Assembly: GCA_963716865.1 (NCBI GenBank)
Contig: CAVQUF010000005.1
Location: 434,001 to 498,000, forward strand
DNA length: 64,000 bases
Reading direction: 5' to 3'
DNA from: AC-32 sp963716865
GTDB taxonomy: Bacteria > Actinomycetota > Thermoleophilia > Gaiellales > Gaiellaceae
Positions 30,975-39,259 of the stretch are shown here, one piece after another. The notes beneath the pieces are model-generated. The model searched no databases. It was not told the origin of the DNA and worked only from the letters and a program-made list of their open reading frames with translations. The position numbers and the translations under genes were made by a program. Numbering within the stretch: position 1 is the first letter of the stretch; each line of letters opens with the position of its first letter.

Positions 30975-33179
30975 TCAGCTGGGCGTGACGCGGTACGCGT
31001 CGAACACCGCGTCGAGGTTGCGCAGCGCGGTCAGGAGGCTCCGTAGCGACTTGACGTCGCCGACCTCCGCGACGTACCAGTTCTTGGCGAGCTGGTCCTC
31101 GACGTGACCGCCGTACTCGACGATGTTCGAGCCGTGCTCGGCAAACGTCCGGGCCACGTCCTCCAGGAGGCGCGGGCGGTCCCACGAGTCGACCGCGATC
31201 TGGACGCGGAAGCTCCGCGTGGCGCCGCCGTCCCAGGAGACCGGCGTGAACCGCTCCGGGTTGCGGCGGAGCGCCTTCACGTTCGAGCAGTCCTCGCGGT
31301 GGATCGTGATCCCCTTGCCTAGCGAGACGTAGCCGACGATCTTGTCGCCGGGAACGGGCGTGCAGCACCTCGCCAGCCGGACGAGCACGTCCGCGACGCC
31401 GCGGACGTTGATGCCGACGTTGTCGCTCGAGACCGCGTGCCGCGCCTTCGGCGCCTTCAGCGGGACGGTCTCCTCCTCGGCGACCTCCTCCGTCTTCAGG
31501 CGCTGGATCACCTTGTTGACGATCTGGCCTGCCTGGAGCTTGCCCGAGCCGAGCGCGAGGTAGAAGTCCTCGGCCTTCTTGAAGCCGGTCTCGCGGATCA
31601 CCTGCGCGAGCACCGAGGAGCCCTGCAGCTTCTTGTAGGGCAGGTTCTGCTTCTTCAGCGCGGCCTCGAGGGCGACGCGGCCCTTCTGCTCGGTCTCCTC
31701 GCGCGTCTCGCGCGAGAACCACTGGCGGATCTTGTTCCGCGCCCGCGAAGAGGCTGCGATCGAGATCCAGTCGCGCGACGGGCCGCGGCCGGTCTTCGTG
31801 GTCAGGATCTCGACGAAGTCGCCGTTCTTGAGCCGGTAGTGGAGCGGGACGATCCGTCCGTTGATCTTCGACCCGACCGTCCGGTGGCCGACGTCGGTGT
31901 GGACGGCGTACGCGAAGTCGATCGGAGTCGAGCCGGAGGGGAGCACCTTCATCTCGCCCTTCGGCGTGAAGACGTAGACCTCGTCGTCGAAGAGGTCGCC
32001 GCGGACGGCCTTCATGAACTCGCGCGGGTCTGCCTCCTCCTCCTGCCAGTCCATCAGCTGCTTCACCCAGGCGAGCCACTCGTCGTCCGCGACCTTGCGC
32101 CCTCGCTTGTCGAAGCGCCAGTGCGCGGCGACCCCGAGCTCGGCGGTCTCGTGCATCTCCCGCGTGCGCACCTGGATCTCGAGCGGCCGGCCCTCCGGCC
32201 CGATCACGGTCGTGTGCAGCGCGCGGTAACCGTTCACCTTCGGCATCGCCACGTAGTCCTTGAAGCGGCCGGGCATCGGCTTCCAGAGCGAGTGGATCAG
32301 ACCGAGCGCGCCGTAGCAGTCTCGCGTGCCCTCGTCGCCGTCCCGCTCGACGATCACCCGCATGGCCGTGAGGTCGTAGATCTCGTTGAACTCGCGGCCC
32401 TTCTTGGTCATCTTGTCGTAGATCGAGTAGAAGTGCTTCGCGCGTCCCGAGATGTCAGCCGGGATGTCCACCTTCTCGAGCTCGGCCTTGAGCACCATCG
32501 CCGCCTCGCGCACGTGCTCCTCGCGGTCGGGCCGGCGCTCGCTCACCATCGCCGTGATCTCCTCGTACTTGCGCGGGTGCAGCGTCATGAAGGCGAGGTC
32601 CTCGAGCTCCCACTTGAGCTTGTTGATGCCTAGCCGGTGCGCGAGCGGCGCGTAGACCTCGAGCGTCTCCTTCGCCTTCTGGATCTGCTTCTGCTTCCCC
32701 AGGTACTCGATCGTTCGCATGTTGTGGAGCCGGTCGGCGAGCTTGATCAGGATCACGCGCACGTCCTGCGCCATCGCAGCGATCATCTTCCGGTAGTTCT
32801 CCGCCTCCGCCTGCTCGCGACTCTGGAACTGGATCCGCGTCAGCTTCGTGACGCCCTCGACGAGCTGCGCGATCTCGTCGCCGAACTCGTCGCGGACCTC
32901 CTTGATGTCGGTGTCCGTGTCCTCGACGACGTCGTGCAGGAGCGCGGCCGCGATCGTCTGCTCGTCGAGCCGGAGCTCGGCGCAGATCTTCGCGGCGCCC
33001 CACGGGTGGTGGATGAAGTCCTCGCCCGAGCGGCGCTGCTGTCCCTCGTGCGCGATCGCCGCGAAGCGAAACGCGCGCTGGAGGAGGTCCCTGTCGACGT
33101 CCTCGTCGTAGGCGGCGACGTCCGAGATGAGCTCGTCGATCAGCTCCTGGTGCCGTTCGCCTGCCTCGAGAACCGTCAT
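30975..33179 (-). CDS. relA: bifunctional (p)ppGpp synthetase/hydrolase, RelA/SpoT family
   Basis: The 734-residue protein shows the long RSH order: HD hydrolase domain (AAIAHEGQQRRSGEDFIHHP, ALLHDVVEDTDTD), synthetase domain (ADRLHNMRTIEYL, RVIVERDGDEGTRDCYGALGLIHSLWKPMPGRFKDY, NGYRALHT), TGS domain (VFTPKGEMKVLPSGSTPIDFAYAVHTDVGHR) and C-terminal ACT domain. It makes and degrades the alarmone in the stringent response. The HD ligands look complete, so hydrolase activity is likely. ATG 33179 has TACACT (33186-33191) 12 nt upstream, a leaderless start; the frame is open further back without a plausible start. Confidence 0.95.
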   Translation of the reverse strand: MTVLEAGERHQELIDELISDVAAYDEDVDRDLLQRAFRFAAIAHEGQQRRSGEDFIHHPWGAAKICAELRLDEQTIAAALLHDVVEDTDTDIKEVRDEFGDEIAQLVEGVTKLTRIQFQSREQAEAENYRKMIAAMAQDVRVILIKLADRLHNMRTIEYLGKQKQIQKAKETLEVYAPLAHRLGINKLKWELEDLAFMTLHPRKYEEITAMVSERRPDREEHVREAAMVLKAELEKVDIPADISGRAKHFYSIYDKMTKKGREFNEIYDLTAMRVIVERDGDEGTRDCYGALGLIHSLWKPMPGRFKDYVAMPKVNGYRALHTTVIGPEGRPLEIQVRTREMHETAELGVAAHWRFDKRGRKVADDEWLAWVKQLMDWQEEEADPREFMKAVRGDLFDDEVYVFTPKGEMKVLPSGSTPIDFAYAVHTDVGHRTVGSKINGRIVPLHYRLKNGDFVEILTTKTGRGPSRDWISIAASSRARNKIRQWFSRETREETEQKGRVALEAALKKQNLPYKKLQGSSVLAQVIRETGFKKAEDFYLALGSGKLQAGQIVNKVIQRLKTEEVAEEETVPLKAPKARHAVSSDNVGINVRGVADVLVRLARCCTPVPGDKIVGYVSLGKGITIHREDCSNVKALRRNPERFTPVSWDGGATRSFRVQIAVDSWDRPRLLEDVARTFAEHGSNIVEYGGHVEDQLAKNWYVAEVGDVKSLRSLLTALRNLDAVFDAYRVTPS

Positions 33180-33257
33180 ACAAAAAGTGTACTCCCGGGC
33201 TTCCGGGGCACGGGTTGCGGGAGGAGCCGGCTCGCGCGGGGCGAATGCGGCCTGTCC

Positions 33258-33395
33258 ATGGGCAAGCGACACCAGGAACGGAAGGCCGCCAGGCTCGCCC
33301 GGCTGCTCGTCACGCTCGACGACACCGCGCGCGCGACGCGCCCCTGGCGCCGGCGCCGGGTTCACCGTGCGGCGCTCGGAACGCCGCGCGGCTAG
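33258..33395 (+). CDS. possible 45-residue Arg-rich ORF
   Basis: An ATG starts a 45-residue, very basic ORF (KRHQERKAARLARLLVTLDD, then a TRPWRRRRVHRAAL end) in the gap between relA and the twin small genes. Basic small proteins of this kind can be real, but the frame could also be chance in GC-rich DNA. No ribosome binding site or -10 box fits, so it is kept as weak. Confidence 0.25.
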   Translation: MGKRHQERKAARLARLLVTLDDTARATRPWRRRRVHRAALGTPRG

Positions 33396-33398
33396 GCG

Positions 33399-33596
33399 CT
33401 AGTGCTTCGGCCGACCTTCGTCGTAGGTCTTGATGTAGCCGGGCGGAACGGTTCCCGGCATGTGGTCGCCTGACGAGTCCGGCGCGCTGGGACGGGTTGC
33501 CGCCAGCGCGTCCACGTTCGAGTCCGGCCGGTCCTCGACCGCCAAGTCGCCACGCTCGCGAAAACGCCGAAACCGTTCTTTGAGCCTCTCGAACAT
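33399..33596 (-). CDS. small protein with YDEGRPKH tail (paralogue 1), 65 aa
   Basis: The product is not a known family. It starts MFERLKERFRRFRERGD, a basic amphipathic helix, has a variable middle and ends VPPGYIKTYDEGRPKH. The neighbouring upstream gene encodes a protein with the same layout and the same final motif. The stop of the upstream gene abuts this ATG, so the pair is coupled. A basic helix plus a conserved C-terminal tag suggests membrane or nucleic-acid association; nothing can be said about function. Confidence 0.72.
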   Translation of the reverse strand: MFERLKERFRRFRERGDLAVEDRPDSNVDALAATRPSAPDSSGDHMPGTVPPGYIKTYDEGRPKH

Positions 33597-33779
33597 CTAG
33601 TGCTTCGGCCGGCCTTCGTCGTACGCCTTGACGTAGTTCGGCGGAATTGCCCCCGAATCGCCCATCGCCTGCGCCGCGGCGTCCAGTTTCTCGACGGGCC
33701 GCTCGCCTCCGCTGATCACGTCGCCGTGGTCGAACCGCCGGCGCACCTTTTCTTTGAGCCTCTTCAGCCGTTGCAACAT
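33597..33779 (-). CDS. small protein with YDEGRPKH tail (paralogue 2), 60 aa
   Basis: It is homologous to the 65-residue protein encoded directly downstream: MLQRLKRLKEKVRRRFDHGD at the start and AIPPNYVKAYDEGRPKH at the end. The middle differs. The two genes are adjacent with no gap, which shows a tandem duplication kept in both copies. They lie downstream of recJ on the same strand, 21 bp after its stop. Confidence 0.72.
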   Translation of the reverse strand: MLQRLKRLKEKVRRRFDHGDVISGGERPVEKLDAAAQAMGDSGAIPPNYVKAYDEGRPKH

Positions 33780-33800
33780 CTCGCTCGAAAGATACCCGCG

Positions 33801-35678
33801 TCAGGCGGCCCGGGCGAGCTCCGGCTCGGCCAGGAGAGCGAGGAACCGCTCCGACTCGAGCAGGTGTCGCTTCGCACCCTTTTCGTCTAGCGCCAGCTCG
33901 GCGAAGATCGCGGCGGCCGCTGGATCACGCGCCCCCGGATCCTTGCGCCATTCGCCCTTGAGCCACTCGCGCCGCTCGAGGTAGCGCTCGTCGGCCTCGT
34001 AGACCTGGCGCACGTTCAGCTGCGGCGCGACGGTGCCGTTCCAGCGGTTCTCCTCGAGCCGGAACGCGACGTCGTAGTGCCCGACGCGGCGCAGCCGTTC
34101 GAGCTGGGACCCGAAGCGGAACGCGATCGCGCTGCCCGAGTCGCGCCCGTCCTCACGGACGCGGAACTTGAGGTGCTTGCCGTCGCCGACGGCGTTGATG
34201 TCCGCGATCTCGCAGCCGGCGAGCAGGAGCGTCACGCCCGGGTTGCCGAGCCCGAACGGGGCGAGCCGCGCGAGCTCCGCGCAGAGGTCGAGCGTGAGCT
34301 CGCCGCCGTGGACGAGCGCGTCGACCGTCGTGAGGGATCTCAGCTCCTCGTCGCCGAGCTGGGCGTCCGCGACGGCGCCGAAAGCCTCCGCGAACGCCTC
34401 GATCTCCTCGGGACGGATCGAGAGTCCCGCCGCGGCGGCGTGGCCGCCCCAGCGCTCGAGGTGGCCGGCGCAGGCCTGCAGCCCGTCGTGGAGGTCGAAC
34501 GACGCGATCGAGCGCCCAGAGCCCTTCCAGTCGCCGTCGGTTCCCGCGATCAGGACGACCGGGCGGTTGTAGCGCTCCACCAGACGCGAGGCGACGATCC
34601 CGATCACGCCTTCGTGCCAGCCCTCGCCCGCGACCACGTACGCGCGCCGGCTGCGGCGCGCCTCGGGCCAGGCCTCGATCGCCTCCAGCGCCTCGCGCAG
34701 GATCCGCTCCTCGACCGCCTGGCGGTCGCGGTTCAGCTCCTCGAGCTGCGCCGCGAGCTTCACGGCGGATTCCTTCTCCTCGGTCAGCAGGAGCTCGAGC
34801 GCCGCCTCCGGCCGGGAGAGCCTGCCCGCGGCGTTCAGGCGCGGGGCGAGACGGAAGCCAATCGCGCCCGCGTCGACCGTCGCCGGGTCGACCCGGGCTG
34901 AGCGCATCAGCTCTCGCAGCCCCGGCTTCTGCGTTCGCGCGAGCGCCCGCAGCCCCGCTACCGCGAGCCCACGGTTCTCGTCCACGAGCGGGACCACGTC
35001 GGCGACCGTCGCGACCGCGACCAGGTCGAGGTGGCGTCTCAATGCATCCGACTCGGCGCCGAGCAGCGCCTCGCCGAGCTTCCACACGACTCCCGTGCCG
35101 CACAGCTCGCGGAACGGATAGTCGCCCCGGTACGGCCCGACGACCGGGCAGGAAGGCAGCTCCTCCCCGGGACGGTGGTGGTCGGTCACGACGACCTCGA
35201 GCCCCAGCTCCCGCGCGTGTGCGACCTCCTCGACCGCGGTCACGCCGCAGTCCACGGTCAGCACGAGCCCGCAGCCCTCCTCGGCGAGGCGCGTGAGCGT
35301 GTCCGAGTGGATGCCGTAGCCCTCGTCGAAGCGGCTCGGGAGGTGCCAGGAGACGTCCGCGCCCAGCTCGCGCAGGACGAGGACGGCAAGCACGGTCGCG
35401 CAGATCCCGTCCGCGTCGTAGTCCCCGTGGACGCAGATGCGCCTTCCCGCGGCGACCGCGCCCTGGATCGCCTCGCACGCAGCGGTCATGTCGCCGAGCA
35501 GGAACGGATCGTGCCCCGGCAGCTCGGCGTCCAGGAAGACCCGGGCGCTCTCGGGATCGCCGTAGCCGCGCCGAACGAGCACCGCGGCCGTGGCCGGAGC
35601 CAGGTCGAGGTCGCGCGCGAGCGCGTCTACCTGCTCGTGCGGCGCAGGGCCGCGCAACATCCACTGACGGGCCGACAT
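33801..35678 (-). CDS. recJ: single-stranded-DNA-specific exonuclease RecJ
   Basis: The 625-residue protein has the DHH phosphoesterase motifs: ICVHGDYDADGICATVLAVL (motif I), LVLTVDCGVTAVEE (II), VVVTDHHRPGEELP (III, DHH), GVIGIVASRLVERYNRPVVLIAG and WGGHAAAAGLSI in the DHHA1 region, and a C-terminal OB-like part. It degrades single-stranded DNA 5' to 3' in recombination and mismatch or base-excision repair. Length and motifs are complete. The twin YDEGRPKH genes follow closely. Confidence 0.93.
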   Translation of the reverse strand: MSARQWMLRGPAPHEQVDALARDLDLAPATAAVLVRRGYGDPESARVFLDAELPGHDPFLLGDMTAACEAIQGAVAAGRRICVHGDYDADGICATVLAVLVLRELGADVSWHLPSRFDEGYGIHSDTLTRLAEEGCGLVLTVDCGVTAVEEVAHARELGLEVVVTDHHRPGEELPSCPVVGPYRGDYPFRELCGTGVVWKLGEALLGAESDALRRHLDLVAVATVADVVPLVDENRGLAVAGLRALARTQKPGLRELMRSARVDPATVDAGAIGFRLAPRLNAAGRLSRPEAALELLLTEEKESAVKLAAQLEELNRDRQAVEERILREALEAIEAWPEARRSRRAYVVAGEGWHEGVIGIVASRLVERYNRPVVLIAGTDGDWKGSGRSIASFDLHDGLQACAGHLERWGGHAAAAGLSIRPEEIEAFAEAFGAVADAQLGDEELRSLTTVDALVHGGELTLDLCAELARLAPFGLGNPGVTLLLAGCEIADINAVGDGKHLKFRVREDGRDSGSAIAFRFGSQLERLRRVGHYDVAFRLEENRWNGTVAPQLNVRQVYEADERYLERREWLKGEWRKDPGARDPAAAAIFAELALDEKGAKRHLLESERFLALLAEPELARAA

Positions 35679-35724
35679 GGGCGGTTCACGGTACGGAGGC
35701 CGCCGGACGGCGAGGCGGGTCGCG

Positions 35725-36006
35725 CTACTCGCGCGGCAGCCGGAGACCGAGCGCGGAGAGGACGACCAGGAGCGCGATCACGGCGAGCGCCCCGGCGACG
35801 ATCAGCCACCGGTGCTCCCGCCCACGGATCGCCTCCCACCCGACGCGCGTCCACAGCACGACGAGCCCCGCCGCGGCGCCGGCCACGACCACGATGACCG
35901 GCGCGAGCACCGCGGCCCGATCGAGCGAAAGATCGAACAGCCAGACGGCCAGCAGCACGAGCGCGGCAGTGGCCACACCGGAGAGCAGCACCGCCCGCGA
36001 GCTCAC
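35725..36006 (-). CDS. three-helix small membrane protein, 93 aa
   Basis: The product has three hydrophobic segments (VLLSGVATAALVLLAVWLF, AAVLAPVIVVVAGAAAGLVVLW, WLIVAGALAVIALLVVLSAL) joined by short charged loops (TRVGWEAIRGREHR). It is not recognised. GTG 36006 has TAGACT (36013-36018 on this strand) 12 nt upstream, a leaderless promoter. Divergent gene 36041 has its own box. Confidence 0.6.
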   Translation of the reverse strand: MSSRAVLLSGVATAALVLLAVWLFDLSLDRAAVLAPVIVVVAGAAAGLVVLWTRVGWEAIRGREHRWLIVAGALAVIALLVVLSALGLRLPRE

Positions 36007-36040
36007 CGAGCCAGTCTACTGAGGGGGCTATCCTCTGATC

Positions 36041-36499
36041 GTGGACGTCGAGAACTACTCGTCCGGCGATGACATCGTGGTCGAGTTCCTCCGTCTCCGC
36101 TTCAGCTTCAACGCCGCCGACTTCGCCCAGCGCGTGTCGGCAGCGGCGTTCAAGCTCGGCCTCGTGGACGACAACGAGCTCGACGAGGAGGAGACCGAGG
36201 ACCTCGTGGAGCTGACGGCCGACGGCATCATCGAGGAACCCCGCAGCGATCTCGGGCGCTACCTCGTGCGCCACTGGGAGCGGCTCTCGCTCGTGGACGG
36301 CGAGTCGCTCGTTTACTGGCTGCGCAAGCTCGTCTTCCGGGGCGCCTGGCTCGATCATCGCGTCAAGGACGGCCGGCTCGACATCAGCTGGGACGACGGC
36401 TCCTCCGACTTCGCGTACCTCGAGCCGGGAGGCGAGCGCGCGCTGCTCGAGCTCGCGCCCACGCCGTCCTGGCACGAGCTCCAGTTTCGGCGGGCTTGA
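36041..36499 (+). CDS. hypothetical acidic protein, 152 aa
   Basis: The product is not recognised. It is an acidic soluble protein (DDIVVEFLRLRFSFNAADFAQRV, DNELDEEETEDLVELTADGII, LVRHWERLSLVDGESLVYWLRKLVF, RLDISWDDGSSDFAYLEPG). TATCCT (36029-36034) is a -10 with its first T 12 nt before the GTG, a leaderless start. The stop is inside the -35 region of the next promoter. Confidence 0.6.
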   Translation: MDVENYSSGDDIVVEFLRLRFSFNAADFAQRVSAAAFKLGLVDDNELDEEETEDLVELTADGIIEEPRSDLGRYLVRHWERLSLVDGESLVYWLRKLVFRGAWLDHRVKDGRLDISWDDGSSDFAYLEPGGERALLELAPTPSWHELQFRRA

Positions 36500-36546
36500 C
36501 TTCCCGCTCACGGTAAGCGTAGACTTACGTAAGTCATGGCTTACCG
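36496..36546 (+). promoter_or_regulatory. nested palindromic operator and promoter of the ArsR gene
   Basis: The promoter is TTGACT (36496-36501), an 18-bp spacer, TAGACT (36520-36525). Over it lies a perfect 14-bp palindrome, GACTTACGTAAGTC (36522-36535), ending at the base before the ATG. An outer inverted repeat, CGGTAAGC (36511-36518) and GCTTACCG (36539-36546), flanks it symmetrically. So the operator covers the -10, the start codon and the first codons. It is the obvious autoregulatory site of the ArsR protein encoded here. Confidence 0.75.
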
Positions 36547-36847
36547 AAACGCCATGGATGCGCTAGGTGACCCGACCCGCCGGGCGATCTTCGAACGACT
36601 TCGCCAAGGCGCCCTCGCGGTCGGCGAGATCGCGGACGAGCTTCCCGTGAGCCGTCCCGCGGTCTCGCAGCACCTGCGCGTGTTGAAGGAGGCCGGCCTC
36701 GTGCGCGAGCGGCGAAACGGCACGCGTCGGCTCTACCGCGTCGACCCCGATGCGCTCGGAGAGCTGCGCGACTACTTCGACGACTTCTGGACACAGGCCC
36801 TCGCGAGCTTCAAGGCGGAGGCCGAACGCGAGAGGAGGAACGGATGA
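36536..36847 (+). CDS. ArsR-family winged-helix transcriptional regulator
   Basis: The 103-residue protein reads MDALGDPTRRAIFERLRQGALAVGEIADELPVSRPAVSQHLRVLKEAGLVRERRNGTRRLYRVDPDALGELRDYFDDFW. This is the ArsR fold with recognition helix SRPAVSQHLRVL, of the subgroup lacking metal-binding cysteines and usually coupled to an AHSA1 gene. It represses its own operon. It starts at ATG 36536, at the edge of the operator, and overlaps the AHSA1 gene by 4 nt. Confidence 0.93.
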   Translation: MAYRNAMDALGDPTRRAIFERLRQGALAVGEIADELPVSRPAVSQHLRVLKEAGLVRERRNGTRRLYRVDPDALGELRDYFDDFWTQALASFKAEAERERRNG

Positions 36848-37314
36848 GCACGCAGGCAGCAGGCACGGAAGCGATTCACCGAACGGTGTCCGTCGACTGC
36901 TCGGTCGAGCACGCCTTCGAGACGTTCACCGACCGGATCCACGAGTGGTGGCCCCTCGCGACCCACTCGATCGAGGTGGGCGAGACGGGCTCGGCGCCCG
37001 AGACGGTCGTCTTCGACGGCCCAGGCGGCCGCGTCTACGAACGGACGACGAAGGGCGAGGAGCTCGATTGGGCGCACGTGACCGCGTTCGAGCCGCCGCA
37101 CCGGTTCGTGCTCGAGTGGAACCCGAGCCGCGACCAGGACAGGCCGCGCACCGAGATCGAGGTCACGTTCACGGACGAGGACGGGAAGACACGCGTCGAC
37201 CTCGAGCATCGCGGCTGGGATCGGCTCGGCGAGCAGGCAGCAGAGGCCCGGCAGGGCTACAACCAGGGCTGGCAGACGGTGCTCGCCGGCTACGCAGACA
37301 AGGCGTCGAGCTGA
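36844..37314 (+). CDS. SRPBCC/AHSA1-family protein
   Basis: The 156-residue protein has the START/AHSA1 pattern: HRTVSVDCSVEHAFETFTDRIHEWWPLATHS, ...HRFVLEWNPSRDQDRPRTEIEVTFTDEDGKTRVDLEHRGWDRLG and C-terminal helix GYNQGWQTVLAGYA. It forms a hydrophobic ligand cavity. Paired with ArsR-type repressors it is a common small-molecule response module; the ligand is unknown. It overlaps the arsR gene by 4 nt. Confidence 0.9.
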   Translation: MSTQAAGTEAIHRTVSVDCSVEHAFETFTDRIHEWWPLATHSIEVGETGSAPETVVFDGPGGRVYERTTKGEELDWAHVTAFEPPHRFVLEWNPSRDQDRPRTEIEVTFTDEDGKTRVDLEHRGWDRLGEQAAEARQGYNQGWQTVLAGYADKASS

Positions 37315-37334
37315 GGCGCCGCTTCCGAGCGTGT

Positions 37335-37365
37335 GGGGAAGGGCCGTGCGACGCGGCCCTTCCCC
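37335..37365. terminator. bidirectional hairpin terminator
   Basis: GGGGAAGGGCCG (37335-37346), 7-nt loop, CGGCCCTTCCCC (37354-37365): a perfect 12-bp stem between the ends of convergent genes 36844 and 37369. The flanks lack long T runs on either strand. Confidence 0.8.
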
Positions 37366-37368
37366 GGC

Positions 37369-37680
37369 TCAGTCGGGCAGCGAGAAGCCGAAGGGCTCGT
37401 GCTCCTCGGCGAGGCTGAGCGTGACGCGGGCGAACGCGCCGACGGGGACGATCCACTCCTCGATGCCGCCCTCTTCGTCCGGGTGCGGAGTGAGGGTGAC
37501 GAAGCCGAAGCCCGGCTCGGCTGAGATCGAGCGCACGGTTACGGTCGCCCCGTCGCGCAGGTCGACGTCGACGCGCGGCGGCTTCCCGTGCTCGGCGGCG
37601 AAGGCCTCCACGCGCTGGAGGACGCGCGTCACGAGCGCGTCCAGCGGCCCGGACATTCCGGGAAGCCAGAGCTCGGACAC
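37369..37680 (-). CDS. hypothetical protein, 103 aa, downstream of ruvB
   Basis: The product is not recognised. It starts MSELWLPGMSGPLDALVTRVLQRVEAFAAEHG and has a beta-rich second half (VDVDLRDGATVTVRSISAEPGFGFVTLTP, EWIVPVGAFARVTLSLAEEHEPFGF). No signal or membrane segment. Its ATG shares a base with the ruvB stop (37680), so it is translationally coupled to the ruvCAB genes. Confidence 0.65.
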   Translation of the reverse strand: MSELWLPGMSGPLDALVTRVLQRVEAFAAEHGKPPRVDVDLRDGATVTVRSISAEPGFGFVTLTPHPDEEGGIEEWIVPVGAFARVTLSLAEEHEPFGFSLPD

Positions 37681-38702
37681 TAGAAGAGGCTCTCGTCGGC
37701 GCCTCCGGCCGCACCGATGTGCTCGCGGCCGAGACGCGTGACGACGCGGCCTCGCGGCGTTCGCTGAAGGAAGCCGAGCTGGAGCAGGTACGGCTCGTAG
37801 ACGTCCTCGATCGTGTCCGTCTCCTCGCCCAGCGCCACGGCCAGCGTCGAGAGACCGACCGGGCCGCCTTCGAACTTCTCGAAGATCATCCGCAGGAGCG
37901 CGCGGTCGGTCCGCTCCAGGCCGCGTTCGTCGACCTCGAGCAGCTCGAGAGCCTCGCGGGCGACCGCGGTCGTGATCACTCCCTGATGCCTGACCTCGGC
38001 GACGTCGCGGACGCGGCGCAGGATGCGGTTGGCGATCCGCGGCGTCCCGCGCGAGCGGCGGGCGATCTCGTCGCCGGCCTCGCCCTCGATCTCGACGTCG
38101 AGGATCCGAGCCGAGCGGCGGACGATGCTCGCGAGCTCCTCCGGCTCGTAGTGCTCGAGCCGGAAGGTCATCCCGAAGCGGTCGCGCAGCGGGCTGGTCA
38201 GGAGCCCCGTCCGCGTCGTCGCGCCGATCAGCGTGAACGGCGGCAGGTCGAGCGTGAGCGTCCGGGCCGCCGGTCCCTGGCCGACCACGATGTCGAGCCG
38301 GAAGTCCTCCAGGGCCGGGTAGAGGATCTCCTCGACCGCTCGGCCAAGGCGGTGGATCTCGTCGATGAAGAGGACGTCGCGCTCGCCGAGCGCGGTCAGG
38401 ATCGCGGCCACGTCGCCCTTGCGCTCGAGCGCGGGCCCGGCCGCCGAGCGCAGCCCGACGCCGAGCTCCTCGCGGACGATGTAGGCGAGGCTCGTCTTTC
38501 CGAGGCCGGGCGGGCCGATCAGAAGGACGTGGTCGAGGGCCTCGCCCCGCGTCCGGGTCGCCTCGAGCGCGATCGAGAGCTGCTCCTTGACGCGCTCCTG
38601 GCCGACGAACTCGTCGAGCCGCCGCGGGCGGAGCGAGCGGTCGAGCTCGTCCTCATCGGCAGCGGCCGCGGGCGCGAGGAACTGCGTCTCGGTCTCAGTC
38701 AC
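37680..38702 (-). CDS. ruvB: Holliday junction branch migration helicase RuvB
   Basis: The 340-residue AAA+ motor shows RPRRLDEFVGQERVKEQL, Walker A LLIGPPGLGKTSLAYIV, Walker B VLFIDEIHRL, sensor 1 TLIGATTRTGLLTSPLRDRFG, sensor 2 RGTPRIANRILRRVRD, and a C-terminal winged helix ending EPYLLQLGFLQRTPRGRV. It drives branch migration with RuvA. GTG 38702 is only 2 bp after the ruvA stop. The open frame further upstream is a shadow. Confidence 0.96.
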   Translation of the reverse strand: MTETETQFLAPAAAADEDELDRSLRPRRLDEFVGQERVKEQLSIALEATRTRGEALDHVLLIGPPGLGKTSLAYIVREELGVGLRSAAGPALERKGDVAAILTALGERDVLFIDEIHRLGRAVEEILYPALEDFRLDIVVGQGPAARTLTLDLPPFTLIGATTRTGLLTSPLRDRFGMTFRLEHYEPEELASIVRRSARILDVEIEGEAGDEIARRSRGTPRIANRILRRVRDVAEVRHQGVITTAVAREALELLEVDERGLERTDRALLRMIFEKFEGGPVGLSTLAVALGEETDTIEDVYEPYLLQLGFLQRTPRGRVVTRLGREHIGAAGGADESLF

Positions 38703-38704
38703 GG

Positions 38705-39259
38705 TCAGGCCGCCTCTCGCAGCGCCTGCCGCACCTGCTCCTCGACCGCGAGGTCGGGGTCGATTCGCGCCAGCGCCCGCTCCGCCTCGACCGCGGAGAA
38801 CCCGAGCTCGACGAGCGCGTCGCGGGCGCCGAGGTGGCCCGACTCGGGCGCGGTGACGGCCGAGCCGAGCTTCTCCTTGAGCTCGAGCACGACGCGTTGC
38901 GCGGTCTTCTTGCCGATTCCGGGGATCGCCTCGAAGCGGGCCGTGTCGTCGAGCGCGATCGCACGGCGCAGCTCGGCCGGAGGCGAGCCGGAGACGATCG
39001 CCAGCGCGACCTTCGGCCCCACTCCAGACACCGCGAGCAGGTGCTCGAAAAGCTCCCGCTCGGCCGGCTCGGCGAACCCGTAGAGCTGCAGCGCGTCCTC
39101 GCGCACGTGGAGGTACGTCTCGAGCGTCACCTCTTCCACGCGCTCGGCCAGTCGCGACGCCGTCGGCGTCACGGCCAGGGCGTAGCCGACGCCCCCGACC
39201 TCGAGTACGAGCCGCTCGCCCGCGCGCGCGACCGGCTTGCCGCGCAGGCGAGCGATCAT
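38705..39259 (-). CDS. ruvA: Holliday junction DNA-binding protein RuvA
   Basis: The 184-residue protein has the N-terminal OB domain (MIARLRGKPVARAGERLVLEVGGVGYALAVT), central helix-hairpin-helix motifs (LLAVSGVGPKVALAIVSG and AIPGIGKKTAQRVVLELKEKLG) and the small C-terminal domain (ARDALVELGFSAVEAERAL) that contacts RuvB. It overlaps the ruvC stop by 4 nt. The C-A-B order is as in many actinobacteria. Confidence 0.95.
   Translation of the reverse strand: MIARLRGKPVARAGERLVLEVGGVGYALAVTPTASRLAERVEEVTLETYLHVREDALQLYGFAEPAERELFEHLLAVSGVGPKVALAIVSGSPPAELRRAIALDDTARFEAIPGIGKKTAQRVVLELKEKLGSAVTAPESGHLGARDALVELGFSAVEAERALARIDPDLAVEEQVRQALREAA

Noticed and set aside
34153..35664. 503-residue minus-strand ORF
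   Set aside because: Shadow of recJ in another frame.
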